Shown here: piece by piece, positions 24,943 through 37,500 of the stretch | Position numbering within the stretch: position 1 is the stretch's first letter | How the letters are laid out: every line of letters begins with the position of its first letter | DNA from: Chromera velia | Taxonomy: Eukaryota > Sar > Chromeraceae | Length of the DNA stretch: 51,324 bases | Direction: 5' to 3' | Assembly (NCBI GenBank): GCA_018398765.1 | Contig: JAHBMJ010005879.1 | Span: 91,501 to 142,824 of the forward strand | Position numbers and translations under genes: made by a program | Notes under the pieces: generated by a model | Database searches by the model: none | What the model was told of the DNA's origin: nothing | Seen by the model: only the letters and a program-made list of their open reading frames with translations

Positions 24943-27900
24943 ATGTCCAGCCTGCCTTTTGACGCTCGTTTGCGAATCGCCGTGTTAGACTTCCTTGAAG
25001 ATGCGGCCCTTGTAGAGTCAGTTTCACAGTTCTTTCTGAAGACGTTGGGAGTGGAATCCACAGAGCATATTGAGAAGTACTTTGAACTCCGAAAGGAATT
25101 TGAAGTGTTTAACAAGAAAGGGTAACCGTCTCAGAGTGACAGACTTAGTATCTGATGTGTTGAAATGGATGGATGGATAAATTGATGGATGGATTGATGT
25201 AGTGAGTGAGGGATGGATTGAAGGAGTGAGTGAGGGATGGATTCATGGATGGATGGAGTGATGCATGAGGGATGGATGGGTGGATGGAGTGAGGAAGTGA
25301 CTGAGGGGTTGATGGATGGAAGGATGGATAGATAAATTGATGGATGGATGGATGGAGTGAGTGAGGGATAGATTGATGGAGTGAGTGAGGGATGGATGGA
25401 TGGATGGATGGATGGAGTGAGGAATGGATGGATGGATGGATGGATGGATGGATGGATGGATGGAAGGATGGATGGATGGATAGAGTGATGGAGTGATGAA
25501 GGATGGATGGGTGGATGGAGTGAGGGAGTGACTGAGAGATAGATGGATGGATGGATGGATGGATGGATGGGTGGGTAGATGGATGGAAGGATGGATAGAT
25601 AAATTGATGGATGGAGTGATGGAGTGAATGAGGGATCATGGATTGAAGGAGTGAGTGAGGGATGGATGGATGGAGTGATGCATAAGGGATGGATGGGTGG
25701 ATGGAGTGAGGGAGTGACTGAGGGGTGGATGGATGGAAGGATGGATGGATGGATGGATGGATGGATGGATGGATGGATTGATGGATGGAGTGATGTAGTG
25801 AGAGAGGGATGGATGAAGGAGTGAGTGAGGGATGGATTCATGGATGGATGGAGTGATGCATGAGGGATGGATGGGTGGATAGAGTGAGCAAGTGACTGAG
25901 GGGTTGATGGATGGAAAGATGGATAGATAAATTTATGGATGGAGTGATGGAGTGAGTGAGGGATCATGGATTGAAGGAGTGAGTGAGGGATGGATGGATG
26001 GAGTGATGCATAAGGGATGGATGGGTAGATGGAGTGAGGGAGTGACTGAGGGATGGATGGATGGAAGGATGGATAAATAAATTTATGGATGGGTGGATGG
26101 AGTGAGTGAGGGATGGATTGAAGGAGTGAGTGAGGGATGGATGGATGGAGTGATGCATAAGGGATGGATGGGTGGATGGAGTGAGGGAGTAACTGAGGGG
26201 TGGATGGATGGAAGGATGGATAGATAAATTGATGGATGGATGGATAGAGTGAGTGAGGGATGGATTGAAGGAGTGAGTGAGGGATGGATGGATGGAGTGA
26301 TGCATAAGGGATGGATGGGTGGATGGAGTGAGGGAGTGACTGAGGGGTGGATGGATGGAAGGATGGAAGGATGGATAGATAAATTGATGGATGGATGGAT
26401 GGATGGATGGATGGAAGGATGGAGTGGGTGAGGGATGGATTGATGGAGTGAGTGAGGGATGGATTTATGGATGGATGGATGGGTGGATGGAGTGAAGGAG
26501 TGACTGAGGGGTAGATGGATGGAGTGATGAAATGATGAAGGATGGATGGATGGATGGATGGATGGATGGAGTGAGTCAGGGATGGATGGATGGATGGATG
26601 GATGGATGGATGGAGTGAGGGATGGATGGATGGATGGATGGATGGACGGAGTGAAGGATGGATTGATGGAGTGAGTGAGGGATGGATTGATGAAGTGAGT
26701 GAGGGATGGATAGATGGAAAGAGGCACCTCTTTCTTCCTCGATGCGAGCCATTCTAGAAGTCTGAGGCCGTTTGATGAATATCGCAACGTCAATGCATTT
26801 TGATGGGATGTTGAACTTGCTAATCGGTGTGTTAACGCTTTCAATCATTTGAGGGGAGGGGGGTTCCTAAGAGGGTCTAACCTAGGCGGTCGACAAACTG
26901 GAAACTCCCCCTTTGGAAACTAGGTTTCAAATCATCCTTAGTGCACGGCCCCATACTAGAAAGAATTAACTTTCTATCGCCAGAGTCCTGATGATATTGC
27001 ATACTAGAAAGAATGAGCTTTCTATTGCTAAAAGTCCTGGCGCCAAAGGCGCTAGGCTGCCAAAGCCCGGAGTTTGATTAACAGACCAAAGGATCATAGG
27101 AAAGCTTCTTGAGGGTAGTACTATGATAGTCGTGCAGTCTCCTGTAAGCAGACCAGAGCAATGCGCGTGAGACAAAACTATGTTCTTTCATCGAAACGCG
27201 TTTGCTGCAGTTTATGCTGCAGTTCTTTGTTTATCTTCGGCCATCATATTGCATTGGCCGGGATATTGGCCGGGGAGGTTGTAACGGTCAAAGTACCCCC
27301 GGGCCGAAGCCCATGCAAGTATACGTAGCACGTTCAAACTTCAAAGTTTCGCGCTGTTTTTTTCTTTAGAAATTTCCTAGTATACCGACCAACGGCCGCC
27401 AACCCTGCAGTACCCTGCAGTCATGCAGATACCATGGCATTGAACGAAATTGAACTTTGAATAGTTGTGTTTATGAACTTCTGGGGGCCACGGCACGCTC
27501 CCCGGCCCCCGGGAGCATTCTGCATTTCAATTGCATTTCATGCAGAGCCTCAGACTGTGGCTGTCATGCAGAGATTGGCTGAGTCTTCTGTCACTGTTTG
27601 AATAAGAATCCAGGATACATCCACTTCTGGCATTGTCCACCATCAGTAACTCCCTTTCCAAGCATACCAGAAGACGTGTAGCAGCGACGATTTGATACAA
27701 GAAGCCGTGAACATCTTTTTCTTGCAGAGAGACGGTGCGCGGGCATCATTCCTCTCACAGTGTGGTACCGACGGTTTTCTTCACCGTTTTCCTTCAGAAT
27801 TTCCACTCTTTTCTCCCGACAAAATTGTCGCAAACATTCTACAGATCCCAGAGCTCTCCTCCAGGTTTGTTGTGACCGTTTTGTCTTTCTCTGTGGGTGG

Positions 27901-29465
27901 AGACTTGTACCTCACTTCTCTGCTCACCTCTTTGGTTCCCGAACTCGGACATTGTCTTCCTATCTCCCTGGCTGTTTTGCAGCCGAGGAGGACCTGTGCA
28001 GGAGCGGGACTGTGTCCCTGCAGAGGATAGACACTGTGATCTGTTCGCTCATTGAGCATGCTCGCCCGACTGCACAGGTGAGCTGCTTAGAATGTCCGTC
28101 TACGTGCTTGGGATTTTTGTGTTGGCACAGTTGAAGCCAAGTTCCCAGTCTCTTCGTGCTCACTTCTTTGTTTGTTTCTGATAATAAGCTGCCCCATCGA
28201 CTTCGACTGCAGGAAATATCGGAGCTTGCCTCGGACAAAGAGGGCTTCGGCTTGGCGTTGGTTCTTCTCCGGTTTGTCCGAACGGTCAGCCGGAAATCAA
28301 AACCCCTTGGTCCCTTTTCAAACCCTGATTTTGCGACAACAACTTTCGAAGAGCGGTGTGAGACGACGTGAAGTGATTGTCCTCTGTTTTATGTGTGGCT
28401 TTTGTGTGTGTGCAGGGACGGTCACTTCTGCCCCTGGCAAGTCTTGACCTTTCGGGTAAGTGGCGGAAGAGGTGAACCGATTCCTTTCTCGACGACTTCT
28501 AGACCTTCCTTTTCGTGGTATTTGTGTTCAAGATTGGTCTTGCATTTTTTAGCTTTTCCGGATTGTTGTCCTCGTCTCCATCCTTCCTGAAAAACTTTCT
28601 CCAAATGTTGTCCGTCAGTGACTTTTTCTTTCTGTTCTCCTGCAAGGCACCTCTTGTAGGTCGCACGCCTTTTTAGCTCCCTCCCTTTTGCAGGAATTCG
28701 CACATGTTTGAATGCAGGCTTCTCGCTTAGTGCTCGAAAGCTGAAGCTCCTTTTATCTTCCCTTCCCTCGGGGCCTGGAGTTGTGGAGACGCTCAGATGC
28801 GGTCAGTCAACGGATAGGCGATAGGCGACGGCCTGCAGTGCCAGGGATACCTCCGTAGATGAAAACCTTCGCATAATAGGGCAGCGCCAGCAGTATCAGG
28901 GGAGTGGGGGAGGCTCTGCCTTCCTTTCTGTCACAGCGAGGAAACAAAAACCTCCCCATTCAGTACGTTTTTCTGACACGAACTGTTCTGCCATTACTGT
29001 CTTCTCACCCTGCAGGTCCTCATGTCTGCAAGGGCGCTTGCCTGCCTGTTCTCCTCGACTTCCTCCTGCGACTCAAGGCGGGAGGGATGGGAGGGGTACC
29101 GTCGATCTGCTTGAAGACCCTCAACCTTGCCAGTCAGTCGTGTACTTCGCTTGGATGGCCCGTGTATGAGATTGGGTTGTTCTTGCGTGAGAAAGTGCGA
29201 CGCAATGCTAGATTCTGTGATGTCACCCTCGCCTTTTGTCTTCCTATACGAGCCACTGCGAAACTCTGCAGTCACCACACACTCAACCGTGTGTTGGCGT
29301 CTTTTTTTGTCTCTGTCCTTGTCTCTCTGCAGAGTGCGATCTCGGTGAAAGAATAAATCCCTTCTTTCACTTACTCCCTGGATCTCTTGAACACCTCGAT
29401 CTGAGTGGTCGGTGAACTGGAGTCTTTCGTATGTTTGTGCTTGTGCGTGTGTGTGTGCGGNNNAG

Positions 29466-29529
<64 letters not shown>

Positions 29530-32494
29530 CGAGACAGATTGCTGGATTGTATTTTGCGGAAGAACTTGAAGGCCTCAGGGAGCGCCCTCTCTCTTTCTCA
29601 TCTTTCTCATGTGTTCCTGTGTGCTCTTTCTCAACTCTGTCTGCGTTTGTCTGACTGTGCATCTGTAGGTCTATCTGTGTATAGATGTCGTGACAGAATC
29701 AATAAGAAAGAAAACCGTCCTTGTTACCTTTCTAAATCAGCCCGGGAGGGGACCATGTTGGTTGGGCGAGACCCCGTGCCTTCGCCAACTCTCACTTAAT
29801 GCACTCCTCTGCTTTGCAGCAGTCTTCCTGGAGGTTCGCCTTGTGTGTTTCGCTCTGTGTATGGCCATCAGGGAGTTCTGCCTCTCGCTTTAATGTGACT
29901 TCCTTTTTAAGCTTTGCCTCTCATCTCCATCTGTCTCTTCAAACGTCTTGAAGGTCTCCTCGCACACACCCACTGTCTTTGTTCCCTCTCATCTCCCTCG
30001 ATCATTTTCCATCCTTGGATCTCCTCATCTGCTAAGTCATGGACCTTTCATTTCATCTCCAACCCCCGTCCGAAAGACTTGCCCCTCATCCCATCTGCAT
30101 GCAGGCAACCGACTCCGGAGTGTGTCCATGGAAAGCCTCGGGAGTGTCTTCTCGTTTGGCTGGCTTCCGTCTCTTCTGAGCCTTGACTTGAGTGACAACC
30201 CTCTCGGCCCTTCAGGGCTGCGGGCATTTGCAAGGGGTCTGTCTTGGTCCCCCCAGTCACTCCCCCTACAGTGCCTCAAACTGGTCCGTACGAAGGCAAA
30301 AGCAGAGGGGGTGGAAGCATTAGCAGAAGCATTGAAAGCGAAGAAAACGACCTCTCTGCAGACCCTCGACCTTGCAGAGAACGAGATGGGGCCGGCAGGG
30401 TTGAAGCACGTGGCCTCTGCAGTGAATGCAGAGGCTGTGCCTGACCTGAGAGTTCTGATGCTAAAAAGCAACCGGCTGGCTCATTTGGCATCGCGAGAGA
30501 CGGACTACGCACCCATAGCCGAGCTCCTCTCCACAAGTGCGTTGAAGGAGTTGGAGGAATTAGACTTGGATAATAATTCGTTGTTCGATCAGAGGCTAGG
30601 GGGTGAAGAGGAGGGTGAGGGTGGGGAAGGGGGTGAGGGCGAGGCTGTTCAGGCTTCTGCTGCCGCCCTTGCAGTCCCAGGTCGTTTCCCCAAACTGCGA
30701 CGCCTCGTTCTGGGCGGAGAGTTCTCTTGTTCAATGACCTCTGAGCAGTTGCTAGCCTTTGCGACTGGTTTGGGCGTGGGGGATTTGCCGTCTCTTCAAG
30801 AGCTGGTGCTCCCCTTGGGGGGCTCTGAAGAGAATCCAGAGGGGGTCATTTCTCTTGCCAACGCCCTCAGTTCTGGGCAGCTGTCTCAGTTGAGGGACTT
30901 GCAGATAGAACATCGAGACGACATGACAAGTGATGCCTTCGCGACTCTCAGTCGCAGCCTGGCAACAGGAAAGGCTCCCCTTCTGCAGAGTCTAAATATT
31001 GAGATGTGGGGTGAAAATGCCGAGGGGGGAGTGGAGGCCCTGGCTGAGGGATTCCGGCGGGGGGCGTTGTCATTTCTGACGAGCTGCAGGCTCTATGTGC
31101 GTGACATGTTTTGCACAAAAGGGTATGCACTGTCGACACTAGGTCTTGCTCTCGGTAATGGTGGGTGTCCTGCTCTGCAGAAACGCGACCTTGAGTGGGA
31201 CGAAGAAGGGGATGAAGGGGTTGGGGGACTGGCAGAGGGTCTGGGTAGGGGGAGGTTGTCGTCTCTTCGAGATCTGTCACTCAGAGTGACATGCAATCAA
31301 AACGGGGAGGGGGAGTTGAACGGGGAGGGGTGCAAAGCTTTTGGAGAGGATTTGAGCACAGGTAAGGTGCCTTCGCTCCGGAATATGAGTCTCTTTTGCC
31401 GGTGCAAGCAGAGCTTTGTTTCTTTCTGTGAGGGTCTGTCTCGGGGCAGGGTTGACCCTCCTGTGATGGTTGACATTGAATTGCTGGAGGGAGAAAGGAG
31501 CATAGATTCGGAGGTGACCAGATTTGTTGAGGTCATTCGAGCAGGCAAACTGTCGGGGTTGCGGAATGTCAATTCTTTGGGGTATGAAATGCTTAGCAGA
31601 GCTGCAGGGAGAGTATTGGGAGAGGCCCTCACACACGCAGATGCGTCTCTGAACTCTCTAGAGAAGCTTTGTATCCCTTATCCAGGAGAGGAAGTAACTG
31701 CGGCCTTTCTTGAAGGCCTCGCGAGAGGTACGGGACGTCTGCCGGCCCTGCAAACCCTCCGGTGCCCCGACATCCGCAGCATCAGAACACAGGGTGCTCA
31801 GTCTCTGTCCAACCTTGTGAGGGGGGGCAAGGTCCCGTCTCTCAGGGATCTAACAGTGAACTTGGCGGGGATTGGGCAGGAGGGGATGCAAGCGTTTGCT
31901 GGTGCCCTCAGCACTTCCCATGCCTCCGCGCTGCGACGATTGGAAGTTAGATTTGGTGGTGTCAGTCCTGCAGATGCAGCTGCAGAGGTGGAGTTGTTCT
32001 CAGTTGCGTTGAGCTCTGGGTACTTCCGCAGGTTGGAAGAACTTTCTGTGGGGGGTCTCGAGGTAATTGGGGAGCTCCGAGCGTTGTGTGGAGGATTAGG
32101 CAGTGGTAAGTTGACTTCCCTTTTGACGCTGCGTTTTGTTCGCTGCAGATTGGGGGCTGAGGGGGGAAGGGCTCTCTCAGAGGTTTTGACTGCAGAGAAG
32201 TTGCCTAGCTTGAGAACACTAGACGCGGGGATGACGGGGGTGACTCTAGGGCTGACTGATGAGGGAGTGAGGGCACTGATAGAGGGGTGGACGAACAGAG
32301 ACCCTCCTCCTCTGCAATGTGTGGACTCGTCGTGGAATGGACTCAGTGGTGCTGTTGTAAATCCGCTCTTGCGATTTCTTGGATCAAAGCGATTACCTGC
32401 TCTGGAAACCTTGCACGTCTCCGGTAATTTTGGGGCTGACCAGGCATTTAGAGATATGCTTTTCGGAGTGTTTCCGGAAATTGTAAAGATTTGA
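24943..32494 (+). CDS. Large leucine-rich-repeat protein (~1027 aa), eight exons
   Basis: Exons 24943-25121, 27730-27864, 28002-28077, 28213-28284, 28416-28455, 29016-29132, 29333-29407, 30105-32494. They total 3084 nt and phases close. Residues 1-59 ([20 protein letters not shown]...) and the next ~95 are helical and unrecognised. Leucine-rich repeats begin at ~155: [10 protein letters not shown], then [36 protein letters not shown] and many RI-like repeats of the form A-L-x(3)-G-x-L-P-x-L-x-x-L-x-L in the last exon. A low-complexity Glu/Gly insert lies near 30600-30650. No NACHT, kinase or membrane domain is visible; the likely role is protein binding. Exon 2 may use the second AG of gcagag, which is the choice that keeps frame. 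The exon 3 acceptor was also chosen by phase. The 2.6-kb first intron contains the GGAT minisatellite. Confidence 0.78.
25160..26720 (+). repeat. GGAT-type minisatellite in intron 1 of the LRR gene
   Basis: About 1.55 kb of ATGG units mixed with GAGTGAGTGAGG segments in longer, higher-order blocks (for example gagtgatgcataagggatgg recurring near 25673, 26003, 26150 and 26298). Translations give poly-HPSI or poly-DGWM artefacts on either strand. Confidence 0.95.
26951..27041 (+). repeat. Tandem duplication of ~48 bp
   Basis: catactagaaagaat...ctttctat...gtcctg appears twice (from ~26952 and ~27000) with several mismatches. Each half also carries a small inverted pair (agaaag / ctttct). It is intronic in the LRR gene. 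Confidence 0.65.
29461..29463. other. 3-N assembly junction between GT-rich and CA-rich runs
   Basis: Three Ns separate gtgtgtgtgcgg from agaaacacacac. The opposite repeat polarity on the two sides suggests an unresolved or mis-joined microsatellite in intron 7 of the LRR gene. A (GA)n run follows. Confidence 0.9.
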
Positions 32495-32842
32495 TGAGTC
32501 TCTGCATCTCTTTGAAGATGCCCTCCCAGCTGTCTTCCTTGCCTTCGATCGTTGCATACAGTCTAGCATACTCGACGCTACCCGTCACCAGTTTTTTGCA
32601 CTCAGTAGTGTCATAGTAGTGTCACACGCAGTCACACGTGTCACGTACGCGCCAACCTAGGCACCAACTATGCCTGTACCTAGGCCTATACAACCATGCG
32701 TCCTAGCATGCGCCAAGTTGCGCCGCCAACTGCTTAATTGTGCTGTTCTAGGTGCTCTTTGACTACGAATTGCAGAGAAACACTTAAAAACTGTATGGCA
32801 GTCACGGTGTATGATAAGTGATCAGTGATTTAGTGGTGCCCT
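32495..32842. other. 3' flank of the LRR gene
   Basis: No gene. It is rich in the words cctagg, gcgcc and gtgtcac (for example repeated gtcacac near 32620-32640). It ends at the left side of the small inverted-repeat element. Confidence 0.4.
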
Positions 32843-33086
32843 CTACGCGCCGCACATAGAAAAAAAAAAAATGGGAATTAAGGCCTAATTTTTTTTTTCT
32901 TTTTTTTTTTTATTATTTTATTTTAAGTGCTTCCAAAAGGAAAAGAATCACTTTCAACTCTGAAACTTACTTTTCAACACAAAATGTGAACCTAACTTTT
33001 GACCTATAAAAAAAAAAAAAAGTCGAGGACGCAATCGTCGAGGACGCCTAATTTTTTTTTTCTTTTTTTTTATATGTAGCGCCTAG
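32843..33086. mobile_element. 244-bp MITE-like element, internally deleted relative of the 43.5-47.6-kb element
   Basis: The left end ctacgcgccgcacatag + A-run and the right end T-run + atatgtagcgcctag are imperfect inverted termini. The first ~70 bp (through aggcctaattttttttt) match the left end of the large element. The following block, aagtgcttccaaaagg through aaaatgtgaacc and tcgaggacgc, matches its right end (47423-47545). The element is therefore the two ends of the large element joined. Flanks tagtggtgccct (32831-32842) and tagtggtatcct (33084-33095) agree at 10 of 12 bases and may be an old target-site duplication. Confidence 0.78.
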
Positions 33087-33693
33087 TGGTATCCTAGAGC
33101 ACTGTCGCCATTTTGTCTTATAGAGGTCGCCCCTGCATGTCAGTCATTAACTTGTTAATTGAAGTACGCTGCCACAAGTTCACTGTAAAGCTGAGTGGCC
33201 GGTTGGATGCTGCAGCCTGACTGATCGGCGGTGATCGCGATCACTGGGCGTGCACACATGCATGCAGTGAGGATAAAACATGCTTTTCAGGATAAATTGA
33301 AAAGCACCGCCCTACGTACATCATCTAGAGCCAGACAAGCAGTCGTACGTCTCGCACTAGATACAGATTGTGGGCAGACGTGGCACACAACACCAATAAA
33401 GATATAGCTAATTCATATTTTATTAAACTTAACTTCTAAGCTAGTTTCTAAATTATACATGATAGAGCGATGACGCTATCATTACGGCCGGTTCACAAAT
33501 ATATTCATCATTCAAGTTAATAATCGAACTAGTAATCGAATCTGTTTGAATACTAAACCTAAACTGACGAAAACTGATAAGCATTCTAGCAAGCGTTGAA
33601 GTATCAGTTAACACTTTTCACCTAGCTTTTCACGAGCGTCACAGTGACGGTGATACGAGCACATTGATTCTAGCATTAATTTGCTTGCAACAT
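33087..33693. other. Convergent intergenic region
   Basis: It lies between the plus-strand LRR gene and the minus-strand helical-repeat gene, whose 3' ends face each other. It is AT-rich, with no gene seen. gcatgcat words and a gtgatcgcgatcac palindrome (33231-33244) are present. Confidence 0.45.
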
Positions 33694-34508
33694 TCATACT
33701 TGGAGGCCTCGTTCTTCTAACTCTGCCCATATGAGTTCTTGCGCCCAACTTGCCTCTTCTTCCGAGACGCGACGACGACCGTTCACATCCTCCCCCAGCC
33801 CATTTTCTGAGAAAAACTTCTCCAATGACCCAGAAGGCCCCTCCATCCCCTTCCCTCCCTCTCCAGCAACCCCGACCGCCTCCCGCCAGCCCTCATGGGC
33901 GGACCACATCCCATCTCCACGAACACGCCCACCTGAAAAAAACCCGTCTCCCAGCCCCTTGACCATCCCCCTAGATTCCAATTCTTCATTCTCCATCCCC
34001 AACCTGACTTCCCCATCGGGAAGTGGAAGAGGAGGAAGCCCGAGCTTCTTTCTTCTCACAGTCACCTCCTCCAACTTCCTTGCCGTCTCCATCTGCCGTC
34101 TCCGAACTTCGCGAATCGAGTCCGTCACTCTTCTCACCACCTCCAGAAGTATCGCCCCCCCACCCGCAACGAATGCATCATGTTCTGACGGTTCTTTCAA
34201 CACTGACATCGCAGTCTCGATTGCGGCCTGCACACAGTATGTAACGACATCCAGAATATGCCCACACATGCATCCTGATGAGGTTCGAGAGAAACATCTA
34301 CACAGGCATCGGAAGCACCATTGCACGCCAAAATGATCCACCAACTGGATCGACGAGACAGAGCTGTGACTTCTTTCTCTCATGCCCTCTAAGTCGAATC
34401 CTTCTTGTCTGTTTAGTCAATTTCCTTTCTCCGCTCCAGCACGAACCGAGCAACTGAGATCTGACCGATACAAAGTAGCACGCACGCACGCACACACACT
34501 CACACACA

Positions 34509-34547
<39 letters not shown>

Positions 34548-37500
34548 CCACAGAAAGAGAAAGAGAGGGGGGGAGAGAGAGAGGAAGCAGCCAATAACAA
34601 GGGTGCGGATAGAGACGGAGAGAGGGGGCCGACCGATCGACTCACCTGAGTGAAACGTTTGACAAATACAAAGTGCCCCCGACGGAGCCCAAACATTCCC
34701 ACAGACTCGATGCAGTACCCCATCGCACGGGGAGCTCCCACTAAATGCCGAAAATGCCGTCGCAGTACCGGCACTGCTTCTGCAAACAAAGTCTCTTCAA
34801 TGTCCTCCAACGGCATTGTTCGAAGCGCCTCTAAACTTCGACCCTCCCTAACCCGACCCGACCTCCCAGGCCCCCACGTAGACTTCTGCCACTCAAATTT
34901 CGATTTGACTCCCCCACATGCACCCACCGACGTGGCCTCTGAGGGCGGGTCTTCCCCCTGTAGCGATACATGCGGACGCACAAACGCCCTTTGAATTCCC
35001 CACAACGCTTGACTTAAAAGACGCGCCCCTTGAGGAGTGTCAAAACTCGAGGAGGACCTCGCAGGATTGCAAGAAGAATCGCTTCCCCCCCCCTCTGCAC
35101 ATGTAAGCCGATGCCTCTCACCACGTGTCTCCCAATCGCGCAGTTTCCCTCCCCCTCCCCGACCCCCACGTCTCCCCCAGTGTCCCCCTTCCAGTTCCAC
35201 CCCCTCTAGAACTCGGGAAGAGGAGGAATCCCGACTTGTCGCTTCCTCTGCAGCCCGAATTCGGGTCACACACTGCAGCAGAGCCTCTCTCAGGAACGAC
35301 AGTGGAACCGGAGCTTCCGTCTGTCCGAGGGTGTGCAGCAGAATGCTTAACTCCCTATCCGTATACCCCTCGAGGTCTCCTGATCGTTGCATCAGGGCGC
35401 TTCTGCACACGCGAAACAGAAAAGAACACACAGATAAAAAGTCTGGAAGACCAATAGTGACTCGCTGCTAAGACAAGATATGAAGGCACATCAGAGCAAA
35501 CCAGCAGAAAATAAAGGGGAGCTTTGTGTACTCTCTCTCGCTCTCTCTCTCTCTCTCCCTCTCTCTCTCAGGACACAACGACAGAATGAGAGACTGCCCA
35601 ACTGTCTGGCCGACTGACGCAATGTATTGGAATCCCGGGAGTTCCTGAGGTCCCCACAATTTGAGGATCAAAGTGATCGTGCACGGGGCAAGACGGCCGA
35701 GGAGGATCAGTCTGTGGAGGATCAACGCAGTGCCTGTGAACAGAGTCGTCCTGTCGAAGTCCATAGTCGACGTCGTTTCGTTCCCCAGTCGCCAGAGAAC
35801 GTACAGAAAGGCTAGGTGGTAACGAAGTGGAACACCCAAAAGAGAAAATTGGGGCTGACCGACTGGTTGCGGGAATCGTCGTTCGTTTTTGTTTCTCTCC
35901 CATCCTTCTTTTTCTCTTCTCTCACAGCCGTTTTCTCCTTTTCCGAATCTACCTTGCCTCTCCTTCTCTCTCACCCTTTCCAAAACCCCATTGACTCTCC
36001 CTTGGTATAAATCTGATAAATTAGGCGGCGCGTCCGCCGCGTGTCCAAACAAACCAGTGCCCCCGAAAGGTGCGCATTCCAACGCAAACCTAATAGCTTC
36101 CTCGGCCTCACTGTTTGGAGCGTCCAGGGAAGGCAGACGGGAGGCAACAGACATCGACACCTCACTCACGAGCATAGCGAGATCAGAGAGCAATTGCCAA
36201 TCGAAAACGCCACACTTGGTTTGGGCGAAAGCGACGTTCATGCTGGGCCCCGGGGCCGTGTGGAGAAAATGGTTGATCTCCTTGTCATGATGCACCAGGG
36301 AAAAGAACTCCTGCAGCGAAAGAGAGAGAAAGAATTTCAGTGCATACAGACACAATGAGCCGGAAGGGAAGGGGGAAAGAAATGATAAACACAACACCGG
36401 ACAGCACAGCCCAAATGGCACAGACGTCTTCGGTGAAAAGGGATACCTTCGAACGGCGCCAAGTGCAGAACGTTTCCTTTCGCTATCCTCTATTTTCTCA
36501 GACAAATATCTGCCTAAGACCTGCCCCTCCCATGCTCTGCGCCTACCTGTTTTCTCTCGTATGAAATTGCCGACTCAGCCACTGCCTTGGCGAGTTGGAT
36601 GAAGACCTGCGTCCATCCATTCACGAATGAATGAGACAACGAATCAGAGGAAGAAAAATCAGAGTCGGAACAAGAAGAAGTAGAACGAGAAAAAAAAAGA
36701 TTGGGCGAATACCTCAGACGAGAGAGAAGGGCTGACAGCGGCCACTGTCGAGTCTTTTGAAATGCAGAGAGAGAGAAAGAAAGGTGAAGTGGAGAAAGGA
36801 AGACAATATCCGAAAACGAGAAAAAGACATAAAATCCTCTACACGAAAACCAATCCTGCAGAGAGCGGTCGCTTCCGTCCAGTCAAATGAAAAAGACCTC
36901 TCGCTCAAGAAACAAAGAGAGAAAGAAAGAAAGAAAAGAAAGAAAAAAAAAAGAAAGAAAAAAAAAACGAAAGCAAGGAAGAAAGAAGATCGACACACGA
37001 AAGAAAACAATGCATAATGAATGAAGGAAGATCGAGTTCATGCTGGTTTCTGTTCTTTTCATTTCTTTTCGAGACAGATAGACGGGAAGGAAGGAACGAA
37101 CGGCGGTCGAGAGAAAGTTTGAACAGAGACGCAAAAGACACACACACACACACATACACACACAAACGTGACAGAGGACCTACCACCGCAGGAAGTTCGC
37201 ATGCCCCATTGGCGACAAGTCGCGAGAGAAGATCGATTAAAGGGACCAACGAGGGGACAGCGCCGATCCCGGACTCTGAGAGTGCAAACGCGACTGAGGA
37301 AACGAACTGGAACGATGCCACCTTCGGTCTCCTCCCTCCTCTCCACCTTTTTGACCTCCTGTCCCATCGTGTTTGCAACGCCTGATGCAAACGTTTTTCT
37401 GCCTCGGCGAGACAAGCAAGCAAGACCTTTGCTTCTGGACTGGACTCGCACGTCGCAATGGCCTGTCTGATATTCTTCCTATGAACAGTAGGATCAGCCA

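Noticed and set aside
25131-26844. Long minus-strand frames rich in HPSI repeats
   Set aside because: Translation of the GGAT minisatellite; the same length-3-multiple effect opens several frames on both strands.
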